Positions 25,612-37,702 of a stretch of DNA of 64,000 bases are shown piece by piece. The stretch covers positions 3,026,501-3,090,500 of the forward strand of contig JAZARR010000082.1 of assembly GCA_037389465.1 (NCBI GenBank), written 5' to 3'. Origin of the DNA: Baylisascaris procyonis. Taxonomy: Eukaryota > Nematoda > Chromadorea > Rhabditida > Ascarididae. The position numbers and the translations under genes are program-made. Each line of letters begins with the position of its first letter. The stretch's first letter is position 1. Under the pieces are notes generated by a model. The model was given only the letters and a program-made list of their open reading frames with translations. It was not told the origin of the DNA and ran no database searches.

Positions 25612-27694
25612 TGAAATATTGTCGTATTTATCGTTGCACAATACAAATAAACCTTAATGAATAAAACAATAAGCTAGCTCATATTAAGGGATTTTAGAAT
25701 TTTATTCAAAAATTCGACTCGAAACATCAAGGAAGGTTAAGTGAAACGAAACAAAAAAAAAGTTTAAGGTTTAAACCGAAATTAATTCTGGTTTTGATCT
25801 AATTTTAATTGAAGGCAATTGACTGATCGGAATTGAATTCAACTCTCAACTCTAAGATTTCTTCTCCGAGAAATAAAAAAAAGATAAACGAATTTAATTA
25901 ACAATATAATAAAAAATAATTTTAAATTAAAAACCAAACGAATAACACTTAGTAGAAAGAAACTTTAATGCTTGATAAGTATTGAAATCATCATTTCTTA
26001 TTAGATATACCTAAAGAAACAATTACATATTTAAAGAGCGATCACTATACTTTACCATATTTTAACCATATTTTACCATATTTATACCATATTTCACCAC
26101 GTTTTACCATATTTTACCATGTTTTTACCATGAATTTACCATATTTTCCATCTACTTTACCGTTCAATCACATTTATTAGCGATAAGACCGCAGAATCAA
26201 CAATGACTATACTAATGAAATCGTGGTGACGGTTCTCATTTAATATACAAAACTTCATACTCCTATCATGACCCATTGGTAGTAATTAAACCTGTGCCCT
26301 ATACTCATCCACTAATCCTTCAAGCTTAGGTCTACGCTACCTCTGAATGCTTCAGGTTACAACGATGATGCTTCAGGCAATCTGAGGGTGAGAGAATCAT
26401 AGTAGGTAGGAAATTTTCACCCGCTCTGCATCTCTATCTATTTTTATTCTACCTGTATTCTATCGCCGGAGATTACTTTACGTTACTTGTTTTTAATATT
26501 AATCATATTATATTATTGTTATATTAATATCATGGGGATGCTATCGAAATTTCGTATCATTACTTAGTTTGGTGCTAAATAACGCCTATATGTTGGTTGA
26601 AGTCGTTTTTTTTTTGCTCAAGGGTGAAAACGTCCATCCCATTTGTTACGAGTGTATACATCGTAGAGGTGGTTGATTTATTTATTTATTTATTTTTTTA
26701 ATAGTTAAGCGGGATCACATAGATTTGAGAGGATAGGAATGATGCGTGTAACAAACTTAAATGATTTATGAGTGAATAAGTTGGAAATGGCTAAAACATT
26801 TCTTATGCAAATCACAAGTTGCAATTTAAAACATGCCGAGGTATGACTTAAGGAAGAATCTAACTGCTATCTTTTTCGAAATCGTTTGCGGCATTTTTGG
26901 AAATTCAAGCCAAAAATATTACGAAAGCTTTGAATTGTACAAAAAGAATTGAGAGAGTACATAGGAAGTATGCTAAGGTTATTTTGCTCTGAGGGTTAAA
27001 CAAAGAAAGTTGAATCTATACCATCCAAGCATAAGTTTCGAGAAAAAAAGACATTCTGGTTATGAAACCTGGCTTCCACTAAGGTCGTTTTTCGCTCTCT
27101 CAGTGGTCTATTACTAAACATCCTTGCGAAATTCCAAGCGGAAAGGGAGAGAGATTATGTTCGAAAAAAAGGGATTTCGTGGAGGAAATTAAATTTTTGA
27201 AGCAAAGCAAAAAAAAAAACCAAACATTTAACTGCGAGGTCTAAAAAATTCAATAAAAATTGAAATAAGAGACATTTCCAAGTGAGCAGAACGGCGTAGT
27301 TTATTCAGCCCACACCCTGCTTTTTTCCCTGTACAAATGCGTTTTAATGCTCGGATATGTGAGCGTAATGCTGTCGCCAATCTTCATATACTCTAGGACC
27401 TTCAGTTCCAGTTTCAGGCTTACGAATTTTTTGGCCAGAGAAAAGGGACTAAATTTCGGAATGAGGAGGGGGGTTATGCTTATGTGAAGTTATATCTTTG
27501 AAAGACAAAATTGAAGAAGGATAGGATTGTATTTAAAGACCTCTTACGAGAAGGGATTCAAGGGCGAAGGGCGAAGGTAGAAAGAGGGTGATAAGAGCTT
27601 TCATCCTTGCAATAGGGGTATTGATGCTAAACTTGTTAATATCGTTGTCATTATGGATGAATTCAACGAAATGAAATGTTTTAATGTATTTCAG
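25612..27694. promoter_or_regulatory. Divergent COQ6 / ING upstream interval
   Basis: Head-to-head spacing of about 2.1 kb between the COQ6 start (minus) and the ING start (plus) must hold both promoters. No TATA box could be assigned with confidence. It contains a TTTTACCATA-type tandem repeat (26050-26162) and an ATTT run at about 26670-26695. Confidence 0.4.
26050..26162 (+). repeat. TTTTACCATA tandem repeat, about 10 units
   Basis: Ten or so copies of a 10-12-base unit (TTTTACCATAT, TTTATACCATAT, TTTCACCACG, TTTTACCATG) run head to tail in the COQ6-ING divergent interval. Unit length varies by one or two bases, unlike a strict microsatellite. Confidence 0.75.
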
Positions 27695-27708
27695 TGATCG
27701 TCAAAACA

Positions 27709-30700
27709 ATGTCACAATTCTTGGAACAATATCATAAAAGTGTCGCCGATCTACCCGATAAACTTAAAGAACATTTCGATGAGATTGGACGTTTAGATGC
27801 CGAATGTATGGCTAAAGCAACAATTGTTGATGCAAGAATGAAGGATTTTGTTAAGAATAGAAAATCATTTTCGAAAAATGAAGCTGAATCATTGCATAAA
27901 GAAATCACGGTAAGCGCCGATACGTTTGTCTTGGAAATGCCCTATAGATTTATTGAAAATTCCATCATTTTCACGTAAATTGTTTAAGGTTCTTAACGAA
28001 GGGGAAGGCGTAAGGGTGAGGTAAGGAAGAGAAGGGGAAATGTGAAGTGGAACCTGGAAGAGATACGAGTAATAGACCTCAGAGGGCGAAAGAATAGCGC
28101 TAATTTTAGTACAATCAACGCTGGGACATTTAAGGAAATGTGTGCTTATGGCCAAACTTTTTATCGACAGTTGAAAAAAAGAGACTCGTAAAATTTCTTT
28201 CGACTAAATTATACTTCTGCAATTAAAAACCTTTCATACTATATTTGGTATATGCGAAAATATACTTGCTACTAGAAAAATCATTATTAATTTCATACAA
28301 TTTCGTATATTTTATATATATAATGTTGGGAAAAGAAAATTACCAAAAAAATAGGTTTTCCCCCACTGGCTATTATTCATGCGGTTGCCACTAGAAAAAA
28401 ACTTCTAATAATGGTCGAATAGTTTTTTTTTTATTGTTTAAAACAAGTTTTTTTTTTTTTTAAATTTGACATTCTATCAAAAATAAATTTAATAGGGGAT
28501 TGACGAATATTTTATAGAGAATAATATGAAATTTGAAATCATTACATTAAAATCGTCTGCAAAAGTTTAATCACTTTTTCAAAGTGTTTGTTTGGTCGAG
28601 TTTTTGAAAAGTTTTTTTTTTTTTAAACGTCACTAATTCTCTACTTAATTTTCATGAACGAGAACAGGGAATTATATCATTCACAACCCTCCTTTCCTAT
28701 CCATCTTACCCTCCATCGCCCTCCCCCCCCTCCCATCTGTCCAACACCCAACCCCCCCCTCCCACCTGTCCAACACCCAACCCCCCCCCCCTCCCCTCCC
28801 ACCTGTCCAACACCCAATTCACTCCAAGCGGTAAGTCTACTCTTGAGCTGCATCGATATTCGACTTTATGTGTATATAATTACAGATTATTTTCTATATT
28901 TTCAGATCATTTATAGATTATATATTTAATATATTAAAGTTAATTTTTTAGGCACTTTTTGCTGAAATGCAACGATTATCGGATCAAAAAATTCGTCTAT
29001 CATCGGATGCATATGAACTCGTCGATAAACAAATTCGCAAATTAGATGATGATGCGGCTAAATTACGTGCCTCATTACGACAGAAATTTGTCGATGCAAC
29101 CGGAAGAATCACAACTGATGGAGGTTTTTTTTTTAAATTTTTGTTTAATTTTTATTTTCATACTTCGTCGATTTTACTGCTAAAGATTACTGTTTTATTA
29201 TTATTATGGTATTGATTGCTGATCATTACTATTATTGATAATACAATTAGTGGTTATCATAATAGCCTGTCTCGTATATAGTGAAGTTAATATATAGTAT
29301 TCGATGACCGCTTTTTTAAGCGTATAAAACAATGTAAAAATATAGTGACATATGGAGATTTAGCTCATAATAGATTACGAGGGACTTTCAAATCTATTTA
29401 CCGTAGTGTTTATTCGAATAACAGTAAGTTGTGAAATAAAACACCACAAATATTGTTGCGAATAGTTAACGTCTGATCTCGTAAAATCATCTCTGTAACC
29501 AATAGTTTTCTAATTTTAAGTTTATTTAATTCGATTGCTAACGCATTTTCGGTCAGCGATCTTGGAGCAGGTAAATTCCAGGTGAAAGTGAAAGTGAAGT
29601 AAAAAGAAGGAAAAGCTCAAATCGCAAAGACAAAAAGAAGAAAGAAGATCTCGCTCTGAAGAGTATTGTTGATACTCCAGGTACATATGCATTTATTTTC
29701 AGTCTTCAGTTTTTGTTGGATCGGATGAAGAGGGGGTGGGAAGGGGGGAGGAAAAGAGGGAAAACTGAAGTTCCAGCAGAGATTTGTGGAAGTGAACAGT
29801 CAATTCTAAATGCGTTCTTAGTAAATGTATAATTTTGTATTGCAGTTTAATTTTAATTTTTATTTCAATAAGGCTTGAGTTTTGAAAATTTCTAAATATC
29901 GATAACCTGGCGCATTTTTGAATTTTAAATTACTGACGCTCAAGAAAATCCATCAAATCTTGAGTTTATTTATGACTTTAAAATATCTTAAATATTTCAT
30001 CAGTCAGCTAATTTACATAGTTTGTTTGTTTAATAGGTGATTTCATCGTTGTTTTTTTTTTCATTATCTCTTCATTTCATCGTTTGTCACAATGGTTATC
30101 TATTCGTATAGTATTGCCGTCATGTTGATATGGAACAGTAGGATTATGGTCATGTCAATATTGAACACTTGGATTATGGCCAAAGTCGACCGTATCTAGC
30201 CGAAATTATATATGTATACGGTACAACTTCCTTATCTGAGGAGTAGTGGAGAGGGAGACGGGTGGAATGGGGTTATATTTGACGAATTAGAACCATGATC
30301 GTTTCTCTGCAGGTTGTTGGATTTTTTAACGGAGTAGTTATGCTTGCAGGACCATCAACATTGCTACAGCCGTTCTTAGACACAACGCCCATTGTTGAAA
30401 TGCCTGTCGATCCGAATGAACCAACTTATTGCATTTGCCATCAGGTTCGTTAATGTTTATTTAGCTTAATTAAAACATCATCTTCTATAATCATTAAGGT
30501 TATATTAAGTTCATTCCCTTGAATCATTAAGTCCATTCCCTCAAAGATATCATTAATTAAATTGAATGAACATTATAGGTATCATTCGGCGAGATGGTGA
30601 TGTGTGACAATAAGCATTGTCCAATCGAATGGTTTCATTTTCAATGTGTTGGTCTAACGGAACCGCCTAAAGGTAAATGGTATTGTGAACGATGTCGTGA

Positions 30701-30782
30701 ACAACGAAAAAAAGAAGAGCAATGTAGTGCCAACACCAAAAAAACATTGAATATTTGCTCAGTTATATTCCTTCATCATTAA
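27709..30782 (+). CDS. ING: Inhibitor of growth (ING) family protein, ING4/5-like, 5 exons
   Basis: Chromatin reader subunit of histone acetyltransferase or deacetylase complexes in the nucleus. Exons are 27709-27909 (coding part; acceptor ends at 27694), 28952-29123, 29582-29680, 30350-30444 and 30579-30782. All junctions are in phase, giving 256 residues. The N-terminal ING coiled-coil domain (about residues 1-120) includes [20 protein letters not shown] and [20 protein letters not shown], closest in pattern to ING4/5. A Lys-rich linker ([16 protein letters not shown]) is a likely nuclear localisation signal. The C-terminal PHD finger reads [20 protein letters not shown] and on to [10 protein letters not shown], with the full C4HC3 ligand set. 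The Tyr, Ser, Met, Asp and Trp positions that read trimethylated H3K4 in ING2 are all kept. It ends 28-29 residues after the finger with only a short basic patch. The start is 14 bases after a TTTCAG acceptor, suggesting trans-splicing. Confidence 0.93.
28729..28820 (+). repeat. C-rich minisatellite in ING intron 1
   Basis: Three tandem copies of CTCCCAYCTGTCCAACACCC followed by C-runs of 7-12 bases. The minus strand carries the matching G-runs and could form G-quadruplexes. The ORF that crosses it is a low-complexity artefact. Confidence 0.8.
30119..30178 (+). repeat. 31-bp tandem repeat, two diverged copies
   Basis: GTCATGTTGATATGGAACA...GGATTATG is followed by GTCATGTCAATATTGAACA...GGATTATG in ING intron 3. 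Confidence 0.55.
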
Positions 30783-31908
30783 ATCGATCGGCTTTCGTTA
30801 GTTAATTTCTCGGAGAGTGAAAGGAAGGGGGAAGACTGTTTGCTTTAATAAAACGCTTTTAGTTGTCATTACTTTTTTTGGGTTTTTTTTAGTTGTCATT
30901 AATTTGGTTTGTAATTGTTCGTGTCGTGTCTGTGCACACACACACCTATGTTTATATGTTTTTGTTAATTTATATGTTGGGGAGCTTAAGCTGAAATTAC
31001 GCAAATTTTTAGATATAATTTATGCGATTGAGGGAGATGGGGGGGGGGGGGGGGGGGAAGTTGTTCTATGCCATATTTCACATTGTTCTATCAGCATCGA
31101 AAGGAGTAATTAATATTTAAAGGCACGCATTCTTCATTTTATGGTGATCGGATTCTAGTCTTAAATCAAATCTTGAGTGGTAGAAAATCGAATCGTTTAT
31201 AGGGGATTCGCGTGCTTCATCGAATCAACTAAGATGGGAAGCGACTACTTTGCATTTTTATTTTCTGTTGGTTGTGAAATGCAAAAAGCGCATGTCGCGC
31301 CAATTCCTTTTGTTGGGTTTCTTCGTTTTTCATTGTGTGCAGTTGGTAAATATGCATCGTATTGGTGATGTGTAGATGATTGTAAGTCGGTGCAGGCGAT
31401 ATACGTGGGAAGATATGCGTCGTACAGAAGGCATAGATGGAGGATTCCCATTAAATTGGGCCTGTAGACAAGACAGACGCGCTAGGGATGCTGATGTTTG
31501 GATATGGTGAGGGTTAAAAGGGAACAGGATGCTTGTTTTTGGATGGATGTTCATCTCATCCTTGATTGCAACAATAAGTAGAAGCCCTCATCCCGAGTGC
31601 TTTGTAGGAATCTTATTATTGTTTCAGGTATTGAATTCAGATGTGCTTTTATCGCTTGCATATTATCATCTTACTAAATAATTACTGATTAGATATGTTT
31701 ATTAGATTTTAAGGTTTTTTTTAGAGTGGGATAACTTTCAATAAGTGAGCATCACATATATCAAGGTCTACAGCATTCTTTTAAATAGTATTCAATTTCG
31801 AGAGCGTAAAAAATAGAGGCATCAACGCTACTGTTCAAATGAGATCGGTCATTTTTTGACATCACTTCTTTATAAGCCAACTTCCACCTCATCAAACGAA
31901 TATTGGTG

Positions 31909-31930
31909 ATATATATATATATATATATAT
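31909..31930 (+). repeat. (AT)n microsatellite
   Basis: Eleven AT dinucleotides. Confidence 0.9.
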
Positions 31931-32833
31931 AAACATATTGGCAATTTATTTTCTTGAATTCGTTGGTCATAAATTTTATAATTAAACAAGTCATTGACAG
32001 GATTAACAACCTTGTCCCCAGGTATTTTTTTGACCACTGTCCACTCTTTCCATTCGCTGCATCTCCCACCCCTCCCCCCACCCCCATCCTCCTATATTGG
32101 CCATATCACTGTTCGCTTAATTGCATAATATTGTGTTAAGAGATTCAGCTTTCAACATATCCCCTCGAATATTTTTAGTTTTACTTATTTGAATAATTTT
32201 TATTTATTTAAAAATCGTTTTACATTTGCGAGTTTTAGTTCTGTCGGAGTTCCACTGACATTTTTTTACTGATCTGGAAAGAGAGATGGAGGGGAGGGGT
32301 TGAGGGAGGAAGAGACAATTAGGTTGCATTCTCCTCATTTTTCTTTAGAATATTTTTCTTCTTTCATGTATTTTATGAAGGCGATTGTATGAAGTTTGTA
32401 CTACTCGTTTTCCGATGAGTTTATTGCTTTCACTTCAATGAAATTTTGAACTGCTGAATTGTTTGTCGTAATCGCCACCCAATTATGGTCACTTTTGATT
32501 GATTCATCCTTTACAATTCCACTAATGTTTCGTAGCGTCTTTTACTTTTTAATTATATGCAAATTTCTATCTTACTATATGCAAATTTTTCGTTCACTTT
32601 TCCTAGCTCTTTAAGTGTAAATAAATTCAAATTAATATATGAGAATAGTGGTTGCCTCTCGACCTCCTTCATTTCATTATTTCCGTTATTGTTCGCAGTC
32701 CATTTTCTCTGAAATCACCTAAACGTTTGGTGCTATTTGCGATCATCGTTCTCATATTGTTTAAGTGCTCTTATATATTTGTCATTATTTAATCAGCGAA
32801 TAACTTTATGATCTCATACATATTCAAGCATTC

Positions 32834-32835
<2 letters not shown>

Positions 32836-32919
<84 letters not shown>
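32836..32919 (+). repeat. (AT)n followed by (TTTA)n microsatellite
   Basis: About 55 bases of AT followed by seven TTTA units. Confidence 0.95.
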
Positions 32920-32924
<5 letters not shown>

Positions 32925-33615
32925 CCGTAATTTTTTAATATTCCACTATTGTTTTCAATTTTATTTCATTATGAATTATGTGTAAATGATCGATTTCGAA
33001 TCGATTCGTTTTTCTTCCTGCCATTTTTTTTTAAAAGAAAGCGTATAAAAATGTTTTCCGAAATAAAAAAAATTTTTAATCATATGGGGGACGATTTGTT
33101 ATGCAAATATTTCATGAAAGTGCTGCTTCTGTCATTTATTCTTTTTTTTTTAATTTGATAAGGATATACATCATTGCATTTTAATTTAATCGTTGAATTA
33201 TTTCGCCACTAGTATATTTTTAATGACTCAAACATTGTACTTATGATCGAATGATGCTAGCTATCGTAATTCAAATGTATGCATAACATTTGACGTATTA
33301 TTTATTGGTTTTCTATCTTTTGTCTCCTTCCCTCTCCATCCCATCCCCTATCCTTCCTTAAGACCTCACAGCTAATCTGTTGGCTTAGAATGGTCACATC
33401 TCGTTGGCGTATATAAAATTTATTTCTGAATAAAATGGGAGGAAGTGAAAAGCAAAGCAGACAACATTTATTCATTAAGCAGTTATATACAATTAAAATG
33501 AAGTATGGATATTCTCATTGAACGATATCGATTAGTTTAGTTGATTAAAAAACGTTTGAAAAGATATTCTTTTAATAAGGCTGTTAGAATAAAAGTGATG
33601 ATAGCAGAGAGTTAT

Positions 33616-33688
<73 letters not shown>
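33616..33688 (+). repeat. (AG)n microsatellite
   Basis: An uninterrupted AG run of about 72 bases. Confidence 0.95.
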
Positions 33689-33691
<3 letters not shown>

Positions 33692-35317
33692 TACAAAGAG
33701 AATCAAGGTGACCGATTTTTAATATGCAAACCACAAATTTTGAAAAGATTTCCTTTTTATTGCTCTACATATTTAATAGATTTTTCAATAAAATTAGAAT
33801 ATAATAAAAAAACTATGCAAATCACTAAATTTTCCTAGTAAAAAAAATTTTTTTAATTTTTATATTAACAAAGAAAAAAAGTTGACAATTAATTGAAATA
33901 TTTTAATAAGAAAATCGAGCAAATTCAAATTGAATTGGATATATTTGATGGGATTCGTATGAATTTTTTTTTTTTTTTTTGAAATGAATAACTTGTTTGA
34001 GTTATTAAAATGAGTTATATAAAATTGATTTATATCAATCAAATGGAATAAGTAAAGAATTACCCTCAATGCTGGGAAAGAAAGCTACGTTCAATTTTTA
34101 AAACTTCTTTACTTGATTGTGGCGAAAATTTTTTCGGTAATCAATCGATGAATGACCACATTAAGTGAGCGATCATAAAATGGTCGCTGAACGAATATGG
34201 AAGGTGAATATTTCTTCGATTTAAACGATGATAACTGTAGCCATCTCCCATTGAAGGTGGTGGGAAACTTGGATGAAAGGTAATAAAGATGATTTTTTTC
34301 TCAACATCAACGATAGATTTACCTCGGATTCCTTTTGTTTCATGACTTTCCTGACAGAACTGACATTCCGACACCAATCTGGATAGTATATTTGCATCTT
34401 TCTGGATTCTTCCCACGAGAAAAGAAGGGGAATAGAAGGAGGAAAAGAGGCGAGGACTGAAATTAAACGTTTGACTCGATTCGATTTGGCGAAGAAAGTA
34501 AAGGATGACGAACTACAAGGAAGATCTTGAATTGGCAATTGCTATTGGTTAGTATTGCAGCTTCCATTCCAAAATATTCGGAATGCTTACTATTTGAAAA
34601 TCAATTTCACAATTGTCTAATCACATCATAGAATCTAAAAGAATGCTATAGATCGAATTGAATTTGTACTTTCAATCGAAACGATACTAAAAAATCTTAT
34701 AATTCATATACGAAAGATTATAATAATAATACGATTTAATATGAAATATCAATTGTTGATGAGATATGTTTATTGGTATCAGATAAAAAGATTGATATCG
34801 TTTGAGGATGAAGTTCGAAAAATTACGATTATAATTTGTAATATTTAAATCATCCATCCTCTGCAATCATGAATTAAGACTATACATAGTTTAAGAGAGG
34901 GAGAAAGAGAAGGACAAAGAAAAAAACCATATTTAAGTGAATGGGATCGATTTTATGTCGCCAACTAAAGGCATTGAATTTCCTCATCGGTCATTTCTTT
35001 AATTCAGTTGAAATGAATAATAAAATTTTTTTTTTTTTTTACCGACAGAGCAGGAAATTAATCGAAAGAGCGATAGATTTTTGATAAGAGGTAAGAAAGG
35101 TTAATAACATTTTCGTAGGGAAGAAAAGGTTTGTGCAGCGCACTAATGAATTGTTGCTTTATATCTTTATAGGCATAAGATATATTTAGATGAACTAATA
35201 AGAAGATTTAATCTTACCTAGGCGGAACACCTTTATGCTATTTTTGAATGAATATTTCAATAAAATTCAAAACGTATTAAAGAATCCTTAGCCATTAGCT
35301 TACTTCTCAACGATCTC

Positions 35318-35320
<3 letters not shown>

Positions 35321-35398
<78 letters not shown>
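35321..35398 (+). repeat. (AT)n microsatellite, 78 bp
   Basis: A pure AT run, bounded by CTCCTC on the left and GATAGCG on the right. Confidence 0.95.
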
Positions 35399-35401
<3 letters not shown>

Positions 35402-36218
35402 AGCGTAATCAAATGTATTAGTGAATAAATTTAAAAAAAAAAGGCGGCTCGAAAGAGGTAGATTAATCCCCCTCCCGACGATGATTTTCTTGAAAAAAAT
35501 TTATGGAAAATGGCATAATTGAGAATTTTCAATTCTTAGCCAGAACCGCCTTTTCCTATCGTTTTTGCATTAATAATTCTTGTTCAAAAGTACCATCCTT
35601 CTGGTATGTATCACATGATTAACGAACGCGATACAATTGCCCTATACATGAGAAATCAAATGAATGAAACAAATGAAACAAAATATAAGATAATTTAATA
35701 AAATAGGAATTTTTTACGAAGGCATTTTATAGTGGGAGAATACTCTCAATGTTTATTTACGAGAAAAAAATTCAAAGAATTTCATAAAAAAAGAAGTTAG
35801 TTTTTTGAATGTGGTATGCTTAAAAGTCACCTTGAAAGACAAAAAAAAGCAAAGAATGCAACCATATGAGACAGAGAGAGAGGAAGGGAGAGGGAGAGAG
35901 AGGGAGAGAGAGGGACAGGGAGATAGACTATCATGGATTTGTAGGCAGAAATTGCTCTTCGTTCACCTCAAATATTCCATGCATAACACAAAGGAATAAT
36001 GATCCTCTGCGTTCCAACCCCCCCCCCCCCCTCTTTCCCCGATATGCTAATTTTATATGCACTTAAAATTGCCTTTTGAAAAAATATTCTAATAATTTAG
36101 TAAAAAAAAATTTTGCATACAAATCCGATGTAACAATTATTTACAACTAAGATATTAGCATAGGTAAGATGAATAAAAAAGAGTGATAGCTACCGGATAG
36201 AGGGCAAAAAAGATAATT

Positions 36219-36294
36219 TTCAGCCGGACATTTCCGCCTTAAATACTCAATCAATTTCCAGCCGGACATTTCCGCCTTAGACAGTCAATCACTC
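36219..36294 (+). repeat. 38-bp tandem duplication
   Basis: CAGCCGGACATTTCCGCCTT occurs at 36221 and again at 36259, each followed by a related A-rich ...TCAATCA segment. The GC-rich unit stands out from its surroundings, about 175 bases downstream of the MEMO1 stop. Confidence 0.8.
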
Positions 36295-36467
36295 ATGTGC
36301 AAATACAAGAATTTTCTCGTCAAAATTTGCGTTTATTTGAAGAAAAAAACAAACAAACAAACATATTGAACGTAGCAAAAAAAAAATCGATAAAATGTAC
36401 GTTTCTTTTTAAAATCAAACAATATATTTCACATCGGACGGATGATTATAGAAGAGCTTGAATGGCT

Positions 36468-37671
36468 TCAATGTCGAGGATTAATGAAGAGTGCACCGGC
36501 CGCATAGGAAACTGATGAGTCGCTTAAATTGCGGCACTAAAATATATATATTAATAAAAATTCTTTTTATTTTATTATTTCAAATACTTTCCATTTAAAA
36601 ATATTACATGTTATTATTTTCAATTATTATAAAACATTCTTCGTCATCACCCGTATCTTTCCTCCTCCCCTCTCCCCTTCCCCCATACTTCTCTTTTCAG
36701 ATAAAAGAGGCTATCTCTGACAACAACTTCAGGCTAAAATATCAAAACAAAATAGAAATTATACTTCCTTCTTTTAAAGTTCCAGCAAATCATGAATAAA
36801 ATATTGCTCTTATTTTATTTGTAACATTCTTTTATTACCGACGCTTTCTTTTACTAATAATTTGAATATATACTCTCTTTTTCCCTCATATCAGTATTTG
36901 AAGTAGTATAGAATGACCTACTTTTTATAGAAGAATTAAAGTAAATCACCTCATTTCTCCCTTTTTTTCTTGTATGGAATAACCATTCTCGCAGAGGAAA
37001 AACACCTCAATACACTTCATTTTCATTGCTAACATCAAAAAAAAAAAAATTTAAATAAAATCCAACCTGATTGGATTGAGAGTATTTAAGGAATCGTAGT
37101 TCAGCTGAATGATTGTTCATTTGACGAAAATGCTCTGCTGCCTATAATTTCATATCGAATCAATAAATGATATAATCTTTGGCCAACATCTAGCGGCATC
37201 AATTTTCGCCTCATTTATTTTATAGTTTTAAACTTTTTGATGAATATTTTCATATAGCTATAAAATCTTAAATTATAATAAATAATAAATTAAAAAATAT
37301 ATCATTAATTTTAACGACATCTTAAACATCTTCAACTTTCCGAAAATGAAAAATATTTGCGCGACAACTTTGATTAATTTTATTGTTGATCTTAAATGTC
37401 ACTAATTTATTACTTCGCTGATGACCGTTATTCACTCTTACTCGTATATAATCGAACAAAAAACATCGCCACATCTATCACTGTTATGTTGTACTACAAT
37501 TTCCGATTGATTAACCAACTCATAACAAGATTTTTAGTTGAATGATTTAACACTAATCGCTCAAAAATCTCATTTAAAATTCCTTAAAAATTCAAATTAT
37601 TCAAATATTATGCAATTTTTATTTTCTATAAAATTCTCTTAAAAAGCTCTTACTAAAAAAAAATATAATTT

Positions 37672-37702
<31 letters not shown>

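Larger units (their letters stand above)
30783..36467. other. Convergent ING / MEMO1 3' interval, repeat-rich
   Basis: About 5.7 kb lie between the ING stop and the MEMO1 stop. It holds a G-run (31040-31058), AT, GA and ATTT microsatellites, a 38-bp duplication and a GA-rich tract (about 35868-35920). ORFs of 60-108 codons here are on both strands, overlap repeats or lack coding character. No gene is supported. Confidence 0.5.

Noticed and set aside
28654..28929. Proline-rich plus-strand ORF
   Set aside because: Lies in ING intron 1 over a C-rich minisatellite and would disrupt the in-phase ING exon chain.
34141..34538. 91- and 105-codon overlapping minus ORFs
   Set aside because: Two frames overlap, neither has recognisable domains, start context or splice partners.
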